The position numbers were made by a program, and so were the translations under genes. A DNA stretch of 64,000 nt from Chlorogloeopsis fritschii PCC 6912 (GTDB taxonomy: Bacteria; Cyanobacteriota; Cyanobacteriia; Cyanobacteriales; Nostocaceae). Below the pieces are notes generated by a model. That model worked only from the letters and a program-made list of their open reading frames with translations. It made no database searches and was not told the origin of the DNA. The DNA lies in the NCBI RefSeq assembly GCF_000317285.1, contig NZ_AJLN01000047.1, positions 1 through 64,000 of the forward strand, read 5' to 3'. This document shows, piece by piece, positions 8,810-17,698 of the stretch (positions are counted from its first letter, which is position 1; the number at the start of each line of letters is the position of its first letter).

Positions 8810-8871
8810 AGCACAAAGTCGTCTCCTTCGATACAATTTATAAATAAGGAGAGCCGAGGAGAAAGAATAAG

Positions 8872-10008
8872 GTGCTATTGAAAGGCTTTGAGATCGAGAT
8901 GTATACTGGCACGCCTAATGGTGATATAGTCGGTCTCTCCGACAAGATTACCGCCTCTTTAGATGGGTATGTGCGAGAACCAGATAGCCGAAATGTAGAA
9001 TACACCACCGCACCAATTAGCAATTACGAACAGTTATTGTGCGCCTTACTGCGTCCTCGCCTCAAATTGCGAGAATATCTAAAACATTTAGGTAATTATA
9101 CTTTAATTCCAGGTAGTACTTTATCTTTAGGTGGTAGCGATCGCTTTTTTCGCTCCGATCCCACCAATCCCTATCACGATTATATAGAAAATACCTACGG
9201 CACTAAAGTAGTTACTGCCAGCGTTCACATCAATATTGGTATCAGCGATCCTGAATTATTAATGCGGGCTTGTCGGCTAATTCGGGTGGAAGCAGCTTTA
9301 TTTCTTGCCCTTAGTGCCTCTTCTCCTTTCTTAGATAGCAAAGCCACTGGTTACCATTCCACCCGTTGGCGCGTTTTTCCCCATACCCCTACTTATGTTC
9401 CGTTATTTGAAAGCCATGCCCATCATATTGAATGGGTAGAACAGCAACTAGTAGCAGGAACAATGCAAAATGTTCGCCATTTATGGACATCGGTACGACC
9501 AAATGGCGATCGCCGCCCCTATGATTTAAATCGTCTGGAATTGCGAATTTGCGATCTAGTTACAGATCCAATTGCATTGTTAGCAATTACCGCCTTGCTA
9601 GAAGCGCGTCTGTTACAGCTATTAGAAAATCCTCAACTCGATCCGTTAACCCAAAGCAGTTTCTCTCATAAAGAACTTATTGCTCTTACCACTGCCAATG
9701 AAATTGCAGCAGCTACTTCTAGCCTTGATGCCCAACTAGTACATTGGCAAGACGGAAGAAGCATCCTTGCCAGAGATTGGATTGACGAGCTTTATCAACA
9801 AGTGTGGACAATAGCCAAGCAACAAGGCTTTAGTTGTTTTCTGTCGCCTTTGCAAAAAATTCTCCGCGAAGGTAATGAAGCCCAGCAGTGGCTGCAACTA
9901 CACAAAGTTGGCTTTAGTGTTCGTAACACGATTATCCAGGCTATCAGTGCTACTCAAGAGCGCGAAATGGAGCTAGAAGACAAATTGTGTTCTAGTTTAG
10001 TGGCATAA
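8872..10008 (+). CDS. gshA: Glutamate-cysteine ligase, cyanobacterial type
   Basis: First step of glutathione synthesis: ATP-dependent joining of Glu and Cys, cytoplasmic. The N-terminus LLKGFEIEMYTGTPNGD with LSDKI is the hallmark of the cyanobacterial gamma-GCS branch (GCS2-like fold), and the 378-residue length fits. Further conserved blocks are SLGGSDRFFRSDPTNPYHDYI, split here as SLGGSDRFF and PYHDYI, and the VHINIGI strand. The start is GTG 8872, chosen because the family begins at this point and a purine-rich GGAGA/GAGGAG stretch lies just upstream. No second domain for glutathione synthetase is attached. Confidence 0.88.
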   Translation: MLLKGFEIEMYTGTPNGDIVGLSDKITASLDGYVREPDSRNVEYTTAPISNYEQLLCALLRPRLKLREYLKHLGNYTLIPGSTLSLGGSDRFFRSDPTNPYHDYIENTYGTKVVTASVHINIGISDPELLMRACRLIRVEAALFLALSASSPFLDSKATGYHSTRWRVFPHTPTYVPLFESHAHHIEWVEQQLVAGTMQNVRHLWTSVRPNGDRRPYDLNRLELRICDLVTDPIALLAITALLEARLLQLLENPQLDPLTQSSFSHKELIALTTANEIAAATSSLDAQLVHWQDGRSILARDWIDELYQQVWTIAKQQGFSCFLSPLQKILREGNEAQQWLQLHKVGFSVRNTIIQAISATQEREMELEDKLCSSLVA

Positions 10009-10024
10009 CACCGTATCTTTATTT

Positions 10025-10053
10025 CTCCAGAAAAGTGGTAGATTTTTCTGGAG
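10025..10053 (+). terminator. Hairpin after gshA
   Basis: CTCCAGAAAA (10025-10034) pairs perfectly with TTTTCTGGAG (10044-10053) over a 9-base loop, 16 bp after the stop codon. No clean T-run follows (ATAATTT), so termination strength is uncertain. A second imperfect GAGAG/CTCTC hairpin follows near 10092-10115. Confidence 0.5.
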
Positions 10054-10274
10054 ATAATTTCATCTGCTTTGAGAGATAAATTAATTTTTTGGAGAGAACT
10101 TCATCATTACTCTCAAAATAATCCTTAAGAGGGACTATTGGTTGATTTTGATTTTCTAATCAATTGTAGTAATTTGATAAATATTAAAAAATTCTATAAC
10201 AGATACTTCCTCACTTAAGGTTAGTAGTAATATTTTATACTTCAATTCTAAAGATTTGATAAAGCTGCTCAAAA

Positions 10275-10745
10275 ATGCCTCAGGTAGTTCTAGTTCATCC
10301 ACAAATCCCTCCAAATACAGGTAATATTGCTCGTACTTGTGCTGCAACTGGCACAGATCTACATTTAGTTGGCCCTTTAGGATTTGAAATTAGCGATCGC
10401 TATCTCAAAAGAGCTGGCTTAGATTACTGGCCTTATGTCAAACTGCATTATCACGAGTCTGTTGAAGCATTTAAAGCCGTACACCAACAGCTAGGGGGAA
10501 GGTGGCTAGGATTCACTGTTAGAGGTAGCTTTGACTATAGCAGTTTTGAATTTAAAGAAAACGACTGGTTGCTATTTGGTAGTGAAACAACCGGTTTGCC
10601 GCCAAGCGTTCTTTCTGCTTGTGACGCTACTCTCTACATTCCGATGAGCCAACCCAAGGTACGCAGCTTAAATCTTTCAGTTAGCGTCGCAGTGGGCTTG
10701 TTTGAAGCACACCGCCAGTTAGGCAATTTCCAAAAAGTCCAATAA
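10275..10745 (+). CDS. trmL: tRNA (cytidine(34)-2'-O)-methyltransferase
   Basis: SPOUT-class (SpoU/TrmL) methyltransferase that 2'-O-methylates wobble position 34 of tRNA-Leu isoacceptors. It is 156 residues, the minimal TrmL length without an extra RNA-binding domain. Motifs: PQIPPNTGNIARTCAATG at the N-terminus (motif 1), LLFGSETTGLP (motif 2), and YIPMSQPKVRSLNLSVSVA (knotted SAM-binding motif 3). Cytoplasmic dimer in known homologues. A long noncoding stretch follows before the murein hydrolase gene. Confidence 0.93.
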   Translation: MPQVVLVHPQIPPNTGNIARTCAATGTDLHLVGPLGFEISDRYLKRAGLDYWPYVKLHYHESVEAFKAVHQQLGGRWLGFTVRGSFDYSSFEFKENDWLLFGSETTGLPPSVLSACDATLYIPMSQPKVRSLNLSVSVAVGLFEAHRQLGNFQKVQ

Positions 10746-11191
10746 GTGCTTACAAAGAAAGGGCACGCCAAATTATACTTTGGGTACGATTACCTAAAAA
10801 GGCGGAGGATATTCACTTTCTGAGTTTTTTGTGCCAGTAAAATTCCGTTGTAGATCCTGTCGTAAACATAATTAAATTCCTACACCTGATTTTTAAATTT
10901 TTGGCAAATTGTAGTCAAAAATACTTAGATTGTGGGTAGGATAATATAAGAAATTTGTATATAAAAAACTAGGTCAAGGTCATATCCAACGATAGATTTT
11001 CGTGAATTTAATTTTTTCCTGGAGGGAACAAAAAACTTGAAAGTCTGTCATATCAACCATTTGAATGCATTTGTCTGCCGTTGACTTTTTTAGTAGTGGA
11101 AAGTGGCTGGAAGTTATTACGGTTGTTTTTTAGGGAATAATCAACTTAAAGTCTCGTGTTGGGAAGCGGATTGAGTGAAAAAACCTTGAAA

Positions 11192-11314
11192 ATGTCTACA
11201 ACAAGGAATAAAGCTGATCCAGAAGCCATGACAAGAGAAATACTTGCAGATTACGAAGGCTTGGTTAAATATATATGTTTATCAGCCTTAGTTTTTGAAG
11301 CAAGATTTCAGTGA
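11192..11314 (+). CDS. Possible small ORF, 40 codons
   Basis: ATG 11192 to TGA 11314 encodes a 40-residue product. It starts MSTTRNKADPEAMTREI, continues LADYEGLVKYIC and ends in LVFEARFQ. The composition is protein-like and not low-complexity, but the upstream context (CCTTGAA) is a poor ribosome site. I do not recognise the product. It could equally be a decayed gene fragment or chance. Confidence 0.22.
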   Translation: MSTTRNKADPEAMTREILADYEGLVKYICLSALVFEARFQ

Positions 11315-11543
11315 AAAAATCACGGTAACGACTGTTAAGGATTATGAGTGGCATAGACAAGTACACGGCAAAATTTCATTTTTACCAAATTTAAAAGATG
11401 TAAACTTGTCTAAATCACAGAAGCAAGTTAATCTTGCCTAAGTATCTCTGGAGAGTGTGATCTTGAACTACAGTTCGATGTGATCTAAATCATTGACTAG
11501 TATCCGACCCAAACATTGAGGTCAGTTAAGCGCTAGTGATCAT

Positions 11544-11550
11544 AGGAGGT
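11544..11550 (+). promoter_or_regulatory. Strong ribosome-binding site deciding a TTG start
   Basis: AGGAGGT lies 5 bases before TTG 11556. It is one of the strongest Shine-Dalgarno sequences in the window. It supports TTG as the true start of the LysM/M23 protein rather than a later ATG. Confidence 0.75.
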
Positions 11551-11555
11551 CGTCT

Positions 11556-13799
11556 TTGAAACGAGCATTAAAGAAAAAAGAGAAGGCTGTGCTAGAAAAC
11601 GCCCAAAGCGAGGATGTACCGGTGGAACACCAGAACGCAGTTCATCCGCGCATTCACCACCGTGTACCGACAAAAGCCGCCATGATTGGTTTGGCAATCT
11701 CAATGGGAGCAACCAGCCTTTTGGTGACTCGACAAAGCGATCGAGCCCTTGCAGCAGAACCTGTAGGCAATCAAAATACAGCCTCAACAATTCCTGCTGT
11801 TTCTGAGGCAGAGGTAAAACTTGCCTCCGCAAATCGTTGGGAGTCTAAGGCTGTTTCGCTGATAGGCAAACCTGAAAATCCTGTCTTCGTTGAGCCAACA
11901 GCAGCTTCACAGGTACCTGGATTTGGAGCACAATGGCAACCTGTACAAGTTACTGTGCCAAATGCAAAAACAGTCAAAAAGCAACTTCAAACAGTAGAAA
12001 AACTCTCCAGGGCTTACGGTGTTGGTAGCAGTCAAACTAACTTTGCTGCCACTCAACCACAAATCTCCACTACAACAGACGCGGCAAGCAGTGAAGTCAA
12101 AGCTCAACTCAAAGCACAGCAAGAGTTTGCACTCTACCGCTTACAAGAAAAATCCCATCGCTTAAGAGCAAGTCTGACACAACTGCGCTCTAGGGAAACT
12201 CAAGGAGCATCACAGATTGCTGCAAACACACTGCCATCAGCGAGTGTACAAGAGAATGCCTCACAAGCAACGACAAGCAGCACTTTGTCACCGCAGTTAG
12301 AAACCGTTACAGATACTAAAAAAGCCAATCTTATCTCTAGATTAAAGCAGGCAACTGCAACAAATGTGCCGACTTTAGCAACAGAGCCAACAGCAGTTGT
12401 ACCCACACCTGCAACACCAGTTTTAGAGCCAACAGCAGCTTCACCAACACTTGTGGCGCTATCCACCACTGTCAGATATCAGGTAAAACGTGGGGATACA
12501 TTAGCAGCGATCGCTAGAGCATACGGCACATCAATCTCAGAATTAGTCAAAGCCAATAATCTTACAGATCCCAACCAGCTGCAAGTGGATCAAAAGCTGA
12601 TTGTTCCTAAAGCTCAAGCAAAAAATCCTTCTACTCCAGCAGCAGCCACAGCTTATTCGCAAACTTTTAATTGGAATAGCACTTCCAAAGTTGTCAATAC
12701 AAATACAAATTCAGTTATTGCTAACAACAATGTTCCTATGATTGGAGTTTGGCAACAAACAAGTAGCCAAATGCCAGTTCAAACTCCAGTTACAACAAAT
12801 TATACTCCCACAAATATTGCAGTTCCAATTGCTATCCAAACTAGCAATATTCGTGGTATTGGTGGTGATACTCCTCTACCAAAAGCTACGAACGACACAC
12901 GATTAGCTAGACAAGAGGATGACACAAACACAAGCACTAAAAGTAATCAAGGTTTGCGCAGTTTACAGGCAGAAATAGAAAAATTGCGAGCAAAATACCG
13001 CTCTCAACAGCCTGGCAATTCCGCAGTTACTGAAAAGACTACTGACACTGCTGCATTGCAAAGCTCTCAACCCAATCCGAATGAGAATGTAACACTACCA
13101 ATTCCAGTTGCCAAGCCAAATAATACGCCTGCTCCTTTGATTCAAAGGTCAGTATCAATTCCCGTTCCTCAGGCAAGGGTATTGAATAATTCTCAGCCGT
13201 TTAAGCCTTCTTTTGCTACTCAAACAACGAACGAACCAATCAATCCTGAGTTCCAGTCTAACCGAGGTACTAAGGTGTCAACACCCTCTATGGATGTAGA
13301 TGCCTCTCGCTCTCTTGGTGTAAGACGAGGAACCAAAGTTTCTCCAGCATTACCACCTTTAGCGTCAGTTGACATATATTTGCCTAAACCGATTGAGGAA
13401 ATTACACCGACATCCACAGGCTATATTTGGCCAGCCAAAGGTGTTCTCACCTCCGGTTATGGTTGGCGTTGGGGACGGATGCACAAAGGAATTGACATTG
13501 CTAATGGAACTGGTACACAAATTGTCGCAGCAGCGGCTGGGGTTGTGGAAAAAGCAGGATGGAATAAAGGTGGTTACGGCAAACTTGTAGACATTCGTCA
13601 TAGCGATGGAACCCTAACACGCTATGCTCACAATAGCAAGATTTTAGTCAGGGCTGGTCAACAAGTGCAGCAAGGTCAACCCATTTCCTTAATGGGTAGT
13701 ACAGGCTTTAGTACAGGGCCTCATTTGCATTTTGAAATTCATTCATCAGGCAAAGGAGCAGTGAATCCCATTGCTTTCTTACCACAAGAACGCCTCTAG
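11556..13799 (+). CDS. LysM and M23 peptidase domain murein hydrolase
   Basis: Envelope protein of 747 residues acting on peptidoglycan, NlpD/EnvC-like in design. A basic N-terminus and one hydrophobic segment (residues about 41-58, GLAISMGATSLLVT) form a membrane anchor or signal. A LysM domain at about 307-351 (YQVKRGDTLAAIARAYGTS, then QKLIVP) binds glycan. A long Thr/Pro/Gln-rich linker leads to the C-terminal M23 domain (about 620-745) with all Zn and catalytic motifs: HKGIDIA, YAHNS and GPHLHFEI. An intact HxH pair suggests an active endopeptidase. Likely roles are septum splitting or wall remodelling in filaments. The TTG start is supported by AGGAGGT. Confidence 0.9.
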   Translation: MKRALKKKEKAVLENAQSEDVPVEHQNAVHPRIHHRVPTKAAMIGLAISMGATSLLVTRQSDRALAAEPVGNQNTASTIPAVSEAEVKLASANRWESKAVSLIGKPENPVFVEPTAASQVPGFGAQWQPVQVTVPNAKTVKKQLQTVEKLSRAYGVGSSQTNFAATQPQISTTTDAASSEVKAQLKAQQEFALYRLQEKSHRLRASLTQLRSRETQGASQIAANTLPSASVQENASQATTSSTLSPQLETVTDTKKANLISRLKQATATNVPTLATEPTAVVPTPATPVLEPTAASPTLVALSTTVRYQVKRGDTLAAIARAYGTSISELVKANNLTDPNQLQVDQKLIVPKAQAKNPSTPAAATAYSQTFNWNSTSKVVNTNTNSVIANNNVPMIGVWQQTSSQMPVQTPVTTNYTPTNIAVPIAIQTSNIRGIGGDTPLPKATNDTRLARQEDDTNTSTKSNQGLRSLQAEIEKLRAKYRSQQPGNSAVTEKTTDTAALQSSQPNPNENVTLPIPVAKPNNTPAPLIQRSVSIPVPQARVLNNSQPFKPSFATQTTNEPINPEFQSNRGTKVSTPSMDVDASRSLGVRRGTKVSPALPPLASVDIYLPKPIEEITPTSTGYIWPAKGVLTSGYGWRWGRMHKGIDIANGTGTQIVAAAAGVVEKAGWNKGGYGKLVDIRHSDGTLTRYAHNSKILVRAGQQVQQGQPISLMGSTGFSTGPHLHFEIHSSGKGAVNPIAFLPQERL

Positions 13800-13836
13800 T
13801 TCTTGGTGATTTGTCACTAAATTAGTTTCTTGTGTT

Positions 13837-13869
13837 AGAGGGAGACAAAGCTCCCTCTTTTGCTTTTTT
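13837..13869 (+). terminator. Rho-independent terminator after the M23 gene
   Basis: AGAGGGAG (13837-13844) pairs with CTCCCTCT (13851-13858), loop ACAAAG, followed by TTTGCTTTTTT. It lies 38 bp after the stop codon. This is a classical intrinsic terminator. Confidence 0.88.
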
Positions 13870-14042
13870 CGTTAGTAGCCATGAAAAAGGTTTCTTGCCC
13901 TACATAACCCTAGTCGCTCCTTGTGGGAAACCGTTGGCTTCGTTCCCTGTCCCCTATTGTTCACAACCAATAATAAATTTATCTATGGGGCTAGTCATGA
14001 CTAAGCTTGTATGCTATATTTAGAAATCGGTGAGAAAAGTTT

Positions 14043-14116
14043 GGCTCAGTAGCTCAGTAGGTTAGAGCGGGGGACTCATAAGCCCTAGGTCGTGTGTTCG
14101 AATCACACCTGAGCCA
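14043..14116 (+). tRNA. tRNA with CAT anticodon (elongator Met likely)
   Basis: 74-nt cloverleaf. Acceptor GGCTCAG (14043-14049) pairs with CTGAGCC (14109-14115), discriminator A at 14116. D stem is GCTC/GAGC. T arm is GTGTG-TTCGAAT-CACAC. Anticodon CAT is at 14077-14079 in loop CTCATAA. The G1-C72 pair excludes initiator tRNA. The overall sequence resembles elongator Met rather than the CAT-bearing tRNA-Ile2, though modification-dependent identity cannot be excluded. The anticodon stem GGGGA/GCCCT has a closing A31-G39 mismatch and a G27-T43 wobble. CCA is not encoded. Confidence 0.9.
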
Positions 14117-14257
14117 TTTAAAGTAAAAGTTTTATGTCGCACTAGCAGGAACATTAGCTTTAAAACCTTGTCAATCTGATAGGCGATCGCGCTTTTGTTA
14201 GAAATCAAAGCGTATCTTGCAAAAACTCTCGCTGAAGAGGCTTAAATGCATGGCAGT

Positions 14258-14710
14258 TCAAAATGGTTCAGCAGAATCATCATCAATTTCTGCATCCCAC
14301 CTAGCTGAAAGAACCTGCTCCATCATCGCTTCTATGGCGCTGACATTCAAAGAACGCTCCTGTCGTTCTTGCATGGGAGTAGAAAGAGGAATCAATCGCA
14401 GACAGTTTCCTTCTTGTACTAGATCGAAGTAAGTTTCTTGCTGTGGTGACTGCTTCAATTCTAGGTAATCAAAACTATAAAGATTGAGATATAAAGTATG
14501 GTTAGCCACTAAGGTAGAACGTCGTGGATTGGCAAAGACTTCCATCACATCTCCTTCACCCTCGCTCCGCAATTCACCATCTTGGGTGTAGATATAACGG
14601 ACACGACCTAAATCGGCTAGCAGTCGCCGCATATCCAACTTATTTACAACTACACCTGTGTTGATGATGCATGGAGCTGGTATCTTACTTTCGGGTAGAT
14701 GATGACTCAT
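14258..14710 (-). CDS. Conserved hypothetical protein, no named domain
   Basis: About 150 residues, soluble, no signal peptide or membrane helix. Visible parts: an N-terminal CIINTGVVVNKLDMRRLLADLG, split here as CIINTGVVVNK and DMRRLLADLG; a central strand-rich stretch with GRVRYIYTQDGEL and VFANPRRSTLVANHTLYLNL; and an acidic C-terminus (DAEIDDDSAEPF). I do not recognise the family. ATG 14710 is preferred; an in-frame TTG at 14716 adds two residues. It is divergent from cobS and downstream of the tRNA on the opposite strand. Confidence 0.7.
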   Translation of the reverse strand: MSHHLPESKIPAPCIINTGVVVNKLDMRRLLADLGRVRYIYTQDGELRSEGEGDVMEVFANPRRSTLVANHTLYLNLYSFDYLELKQSPQQETYFDLVQEGNCLRLIPLSTPMQERQERSLNVSAIEAMMEQVLSARWDAEIDDDSAEPF

Positions 14711-15156
14711 AATCAAGTTGCTTTACGAGCGCAGATGGAACAAGACTAAACAGTCGATTTTGCCGCTTTCTCGTCCCCTCCATTTATTATCAACTTTGTA
14801 GGGCGATCGCCTCATCAACTGCAATAAATTATTAAATTATTTCTTTGAAAAAACACTATGAAAGTGCCACTAATGAAATTGTACTTACGTAACTTTATTT
14901 AAGTACTCATTTATACTTTATTTTGATTGTGATTGAATTAAGCATAGCAAAATTTTATGGTGAAGTTTGTACTCTAATTAAATCTTATTTAAATTTTTTA
15001 GTAGTAACGTAAATATCTGTAACGAAATTCTCAGTATGATTTTTTAATTCAGGTTGACAAACTCAGGACTTCAAAGTACATATTTTCACTCTCGAATTCT
15101 AGACTATTGTGCAGGTGCAATTCATCGCATCTGTACTCTGCATTAGCGTAACTAAT
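14711..15156. other. Divergent promoter region before cobS
   Basis: 446 bp between divergently transcribed genes, strongly AT-rich from 14820 on. It has one extended HIP1 palindrome, GGGCGATCGCC (14802-14812). I searched for a cobalamin riboswitch, which would be expected before a B12 gene, and saw no B12-box-like sequence. Both promoters should lie here but none is unambiguous. Confidence 0.45.
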
Positions 15157-15933
15157 ATGACCAACAAATGTCAGTGGTGGAAACAACTAGTGTTAGATTT
15201 AGGAGCATCTATTACCTTTTATACAATTATTCCACTGCCATATGTAGATGCTTTTGACTTCCAAGGGGTAGCACGGCTCGCACCAGTTGTAGGGGTGATA
15301 GTTGGAGTAATTTTAGGGTTATTTGATGCTCTGATGGATTATTTAGGCATGGCAATGCTGACTCGCAGTGCTTTAGTCGTTTGTGTTTGGATTGCAATAA
15401 CAGGAGGATTGCACTTAGACGGGGCAATGGATACTGCTGATGGATTAGCTGTGGGAGATCCGAAGCGAAGATTGGAGGTAATGGTAGATAGTGCTACAGG
15501 TGCTTTTGGGGCAATGGCAGCGATCGCTTTAGTGCTACTCAAAACAGTGGCATTAACGGATTTGCAAGAAAGCCGTTGGTTGGCTTTGAGCGCGGCAATG
15601 GGTTGGGGGCGTTGGGGGCAAGTGCTGGCAATTGTCCGCTACCCTTACTTAAAACCGACTGGCAAGGGGGCATTTCACAAACAAGCGATTCGTTCTTATC
15701 GAGATTGGTTACCAACACTATTATTGTTGGTGGGTTTGAGTAGTTTGCCAATTGTGCTAGACCGAAATAAATTGCTTGAAAGCGCGATCATAGTAATTGC
15801 AGGGAGTGCGATCGCCCTTAACGTTGGTGCTTGGTTCAATCATAAATTAGGGGGGCATACAGGAGATACATACGGTGCAGTTGTAGAGTGGAGTGAAGCT
15901 TTATTCTTGTGCGTATTGACAATGATTTTTTAA
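15157..15933 (+). CDS. cobS: Adenosylcobinamide-GDP ribazoletransferase (cobalamin synthase)
   Basis: Inner-membrane enzyme that joins adenosylcobinamide-GDP and alpha-ribazole in the last steps of B12 or pseudo-B12 assembly. The hallmark acidic motif is present: [15 protein letters not shown], followed by [19 protein letters not shown]. Several hydrophobic helices surround it. The C-terminus [18 protein letters not shown] matches the conserved CobS end. Start ATG 15157 (258 residues) fits the family; an in-frame GTG at 15109 would add 16 residues. The stop codon lies 4 bp from the stop of the convergent PPC-domain gene. Other B12 genes are not adjacent; the CbiMQO transporter lies 15 kb away. 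Confidence 0.92.
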   Translation: MTNKCQWWKQLVLDLGASITFYTIIPLPYVDAFDFQGVARLAPVVGVIVGVILGLFDALMDYLGMAMLTRSALVVCVWIAITGGLHLDGAMDTADGLAVGDPKRRLEVMVDSATGAFGAMAAIALVLLKTVALTDLQESRWLALSAAMGWGRWGQVLAIVRYPYLKPTGKGAFHKQAIRSYRDWLPTLLLLVGLSSLPIVLDRNKLLESAIIVIAGSAIALNVGAWFNHKLGGHTGDTYGAVVEWSEALFLCVLTMIF

Positions 15934-15937
15934 TTTT

Positions 15938-16399
15938 TTATTTGATTGGCTGCAATCGCGTTACCTTGAGCTTAAAAGCCCCTACTCCTGTTTCGCCAAA
16001 AGAGCGGACGCGGACAATATACATCCCTGCCTGAGTAATACGGGTAAATAATAAAGAATTGCTACTGCCATCAGGGCCATCATCGTTTTCTGCTACTGTT
16101 GTACCATCTGGGCCTAGCAGTGTGACAATGCTATCAAAGTTGTCAGAACTGAGATCGATGGCTAAATTATCACCCTTATTTAACTTCACCATATAATCAC
16201 GGGCAAATCCACCCTGACCTGTGGGAATGTCTTTATCTGATAGCGTATCGGCAACTTCATAAGTGCTGGGTAGAGGAATTGGATTGTAGAGCTTATTAAG
16301 TTGAGCAAAAACTGCTGTTGAACTCATGCCAATTACCAGCAAAGAGATAGGAATGAAAATAGTTTGTTTCAAACCCATCGCAAAAGCTTTACTTAACAT
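15938..16399 (-). CDS. Secreted protein with pre-peptidase C-terminal (PPC) domain
   Basis: About 153 residues. The signal peptide is clear (TIFIPISLLVIGMSSTAVFA). The mature part is one beta-sandwich PPC-type domain: YMVKLNKGDNLAIDLSS, then FDSIVTLLGPDGTTVAENDD and AGMYIVRVRSFG. Such domains usually sit at the end of secreted peptidases; here the domain stands alone, so a binding or adhesive role is possible. Start candidates are ATG 16399, ATG 16378 (which keeps the entire signal peptide) and TTG 16438. Convergent and almost touching cobS. Confidence 0.75.
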   Translation of the reverse strand: MLSKAFAMGLKQTIFIPISLLVIGMSSTAVFAQLNKLYNPIPLPSTYEVADTLSDKDIPTGQGGFARDYMVKLNKGDNLAIDLSSDNFDSIVTLLGPDGTTVAENDDGPDGSSNSLLFTRITQAGMYIVRVRSFGETGVGAFKLKVTRLQPIK

Positions 16400-16479
16400 C
16401 CCAAAGAGTGTTTCCACAAAAATAGCGTAATTGGTCAATTATAGTTTTGTTTAGCAGGGATTGCTATTTATTCGCCTTA

Positions 16480-17151
16480 TTAGCTACCTTTGACAGCAGC
16501 GGCAACTGCTGCTAAACCAGAAACTGCTATTCCACTTTGGCGAAGTGTTTGTACAGCAGATTTGGCAGTTGCACCTGTAGTGTAAATATCATCTACTAAT
16601 AGAACCGGAGCATCTGGACGACGATGAAAGTCTTGCCCTAATTCAAAGGCTGCAACTAAATTTCTTTCTCGCTCAGATGCAGATAAGCCAAACTGTGCCT
16701 CGGTTGCTTTAACCCTTGCTAATCCATTCTGTTTCAATTTTAATCCAGTTATTTCGCAGAAGCTTTGGGCTATAAGTGCAGCTTGGTTATAGCCACGCTG
16801 CTTTAGCTTATTGGGATGGAGTGGAATTGGTACTACTGTTAGTTTGCGATCGCATTCGTATTGTAATAACCATGCTTCTCCTAACCATCTACCCAGAGGA
16901 CGAGCAATTTGGGGCTGGTTTTCGTATTTCATGATAGCGATTGCTCGCTTGAGCACACCACCATACGCTCCCCAAGCAAATATAGGCACAGAGTCTTGTT
17001 TCAAATTCCGAGTTTCAGGAAAATGAAATTTTTGTAACTTTTGAGCGCAGTTTTGACAAAATTCGTCTGGAGTGGAACGTTGACATAAGGGGCAATCAGA
17101 TTGGAGAAATAACTTTAAAAAAGATGCGATTGTTCTATTCCAGACTTGCAT
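16480..17151 (-). CDS. comF: ComF-family phosphoribosyltransferase-like protein
   Basis: 223 residues, cytoplasmic. N-terminal zinc-ribbon pair CPLC and CQNC (residues about 20-35), then a type I phosphoribosyltransferase fold. The PRPP loop VLLVDDIYTTGATA is near residue 183, with the upstream VVPIPLHPNKLKQRGYNQA block typical of ComF. In naturally competent bacteria ComF helps bring in single-stranded DNA; filamentous cyanobacteria carry it as part of a competence gene set. No other com genes are adjacent here. The GNAT gene lies directly upstream on the same strand (28 bp). Confidence 0.9.
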   Translation of the reverse strand: MQVWNRTIASFLKLFLQSDCPLCQRSTPDEFCQNCAQKLQKFHFPETRNLKQDSVPIFAWGAYGGVLKRAIAIMKYENQPQIARPLGRWLGEAWLLQYECDRKLTVVPIPLHPNKLKQRGYNQAALIAQSFCEITGLKLKQNGLARVKATEAQFGLSASERERNLVAAFELGQDFHRRPDAPVLLVDDIYTTGATAKSAVQTLRQSGIAVSGLAAVAAAVKGS

Positions 17152-17179
17152 AATTACTTCAAGGGCTAATAGCTAATGG

Positions 17180-17677
17180 CTAATAGAAATTAGTCATTAA
17201 GGATTTGACGTAGACGCGATCGCACCGAGTTGTTTCTACACCTGTTGCTGGCATATATCCGTTGCTTTCGTATAACTTGACTGCTTCAGCTAAAACGCTG
17301 GCAGTTTCGATCCAGATTGAAAGAAAACCACGGGAGGCGATCGCTGCTTCTAGCTGTTGTAACAAATACTTCCCTAACCCGAAACCTCTAACACTGGACA
17401 AAAGATACATTTTGCGGATTTCGACGGCTTTTTCGCTACGTTTGATGGGGTAGTAAGCGCCCGTACCAACAAGTTGATTTTGGTATTCAATTACCCAAAA
17501 CTCTCCCCCTGTAGCTAAGTAATATTCTTCTACTTGCAGTACATCTTTATCTGCACCGTTTGGCTCCCAACCCAAACCATATTCTGATAGTACTGAGCGA
17601 ATTACTTCCGCAGCAGGAATGCGATCGCGCTCTTGCCAGTTACGAATTAAAAAATCTCGGTAATAGTGATTAGTCAT
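17180..17677 (-). CDS. GNAT-family N-acetyltransferase
   Basis: 165 residues. The acetyl-CoA binding motif is visible as KMYLLSSVRGFGLGKYLLQQ (Q/RxxGxG/A variant RGFGLG). Upstream are the strands LVGTGAYYPIKR and VEIRKMYL; downstream is the GNAT motif B region AVKLYESNGYMPATGV. The acceptor substrate is unknown. The start codon lies inside an ATTAGTC heptad array (17667-17691), so the 5' end has been rebuilt by repeat sequence. Upstream of comF on the same strand; may be co-transcribed. Confidence 0.85.
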   Translation of the reverse strand: MTNHYYRDFLIRNWQERDRIPAAEVIRSVLSEYGLGWEPNGADKDVLQVEEYYLATGGEFWVIEYQNQLVGTGAYYPIKRSEKAVEIRKMYLLSSVRGFGLGKYLLQQLEAAIASRGFLSIWIETASVLAEAVKLYESNGYMPATGVETTRCDRVYVKSLMTNFY

Positions 17678-17698
17678 TAGTCATTAGTCATTGGTTAG

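Larger units (their letters stand above)
10746..11555. other. Long 5' region before the murein hydrolase gene
   Basis: 810 bp without an established gene. I looked for a c-di-AMP (ydaO-type) riboswitch, known upstream of some cell-wall hydrolases, and could not match its conserved blocks. A 40-codon reading frame at 11192-11314 is listed separately. The last bases form a strong Shine-Dalgarno sequence (AGGAGGT, 11544-11550). The region may carry a long leader transcript, but nothing proves it. Confidence 0.4.

Noticed and set aside
10746-11555. c-di-AMP (ydaO) riboswitch before the murein hydrolase
   Set aside because: Expected from known cell-wall hydrolase leaders, but I could not match its conserved sequence blocks.
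14043-14116. Initiator tRNA-Met
   Set aside because: The acceptor starts with a G1-C72 pair; an initiator would have a mismatch there.
14711-15156. Cobalamin riboswitch before cobS
   Set aside because: No B12-box-like sequence found. The same negative result holds before cbiM (29678-30311).
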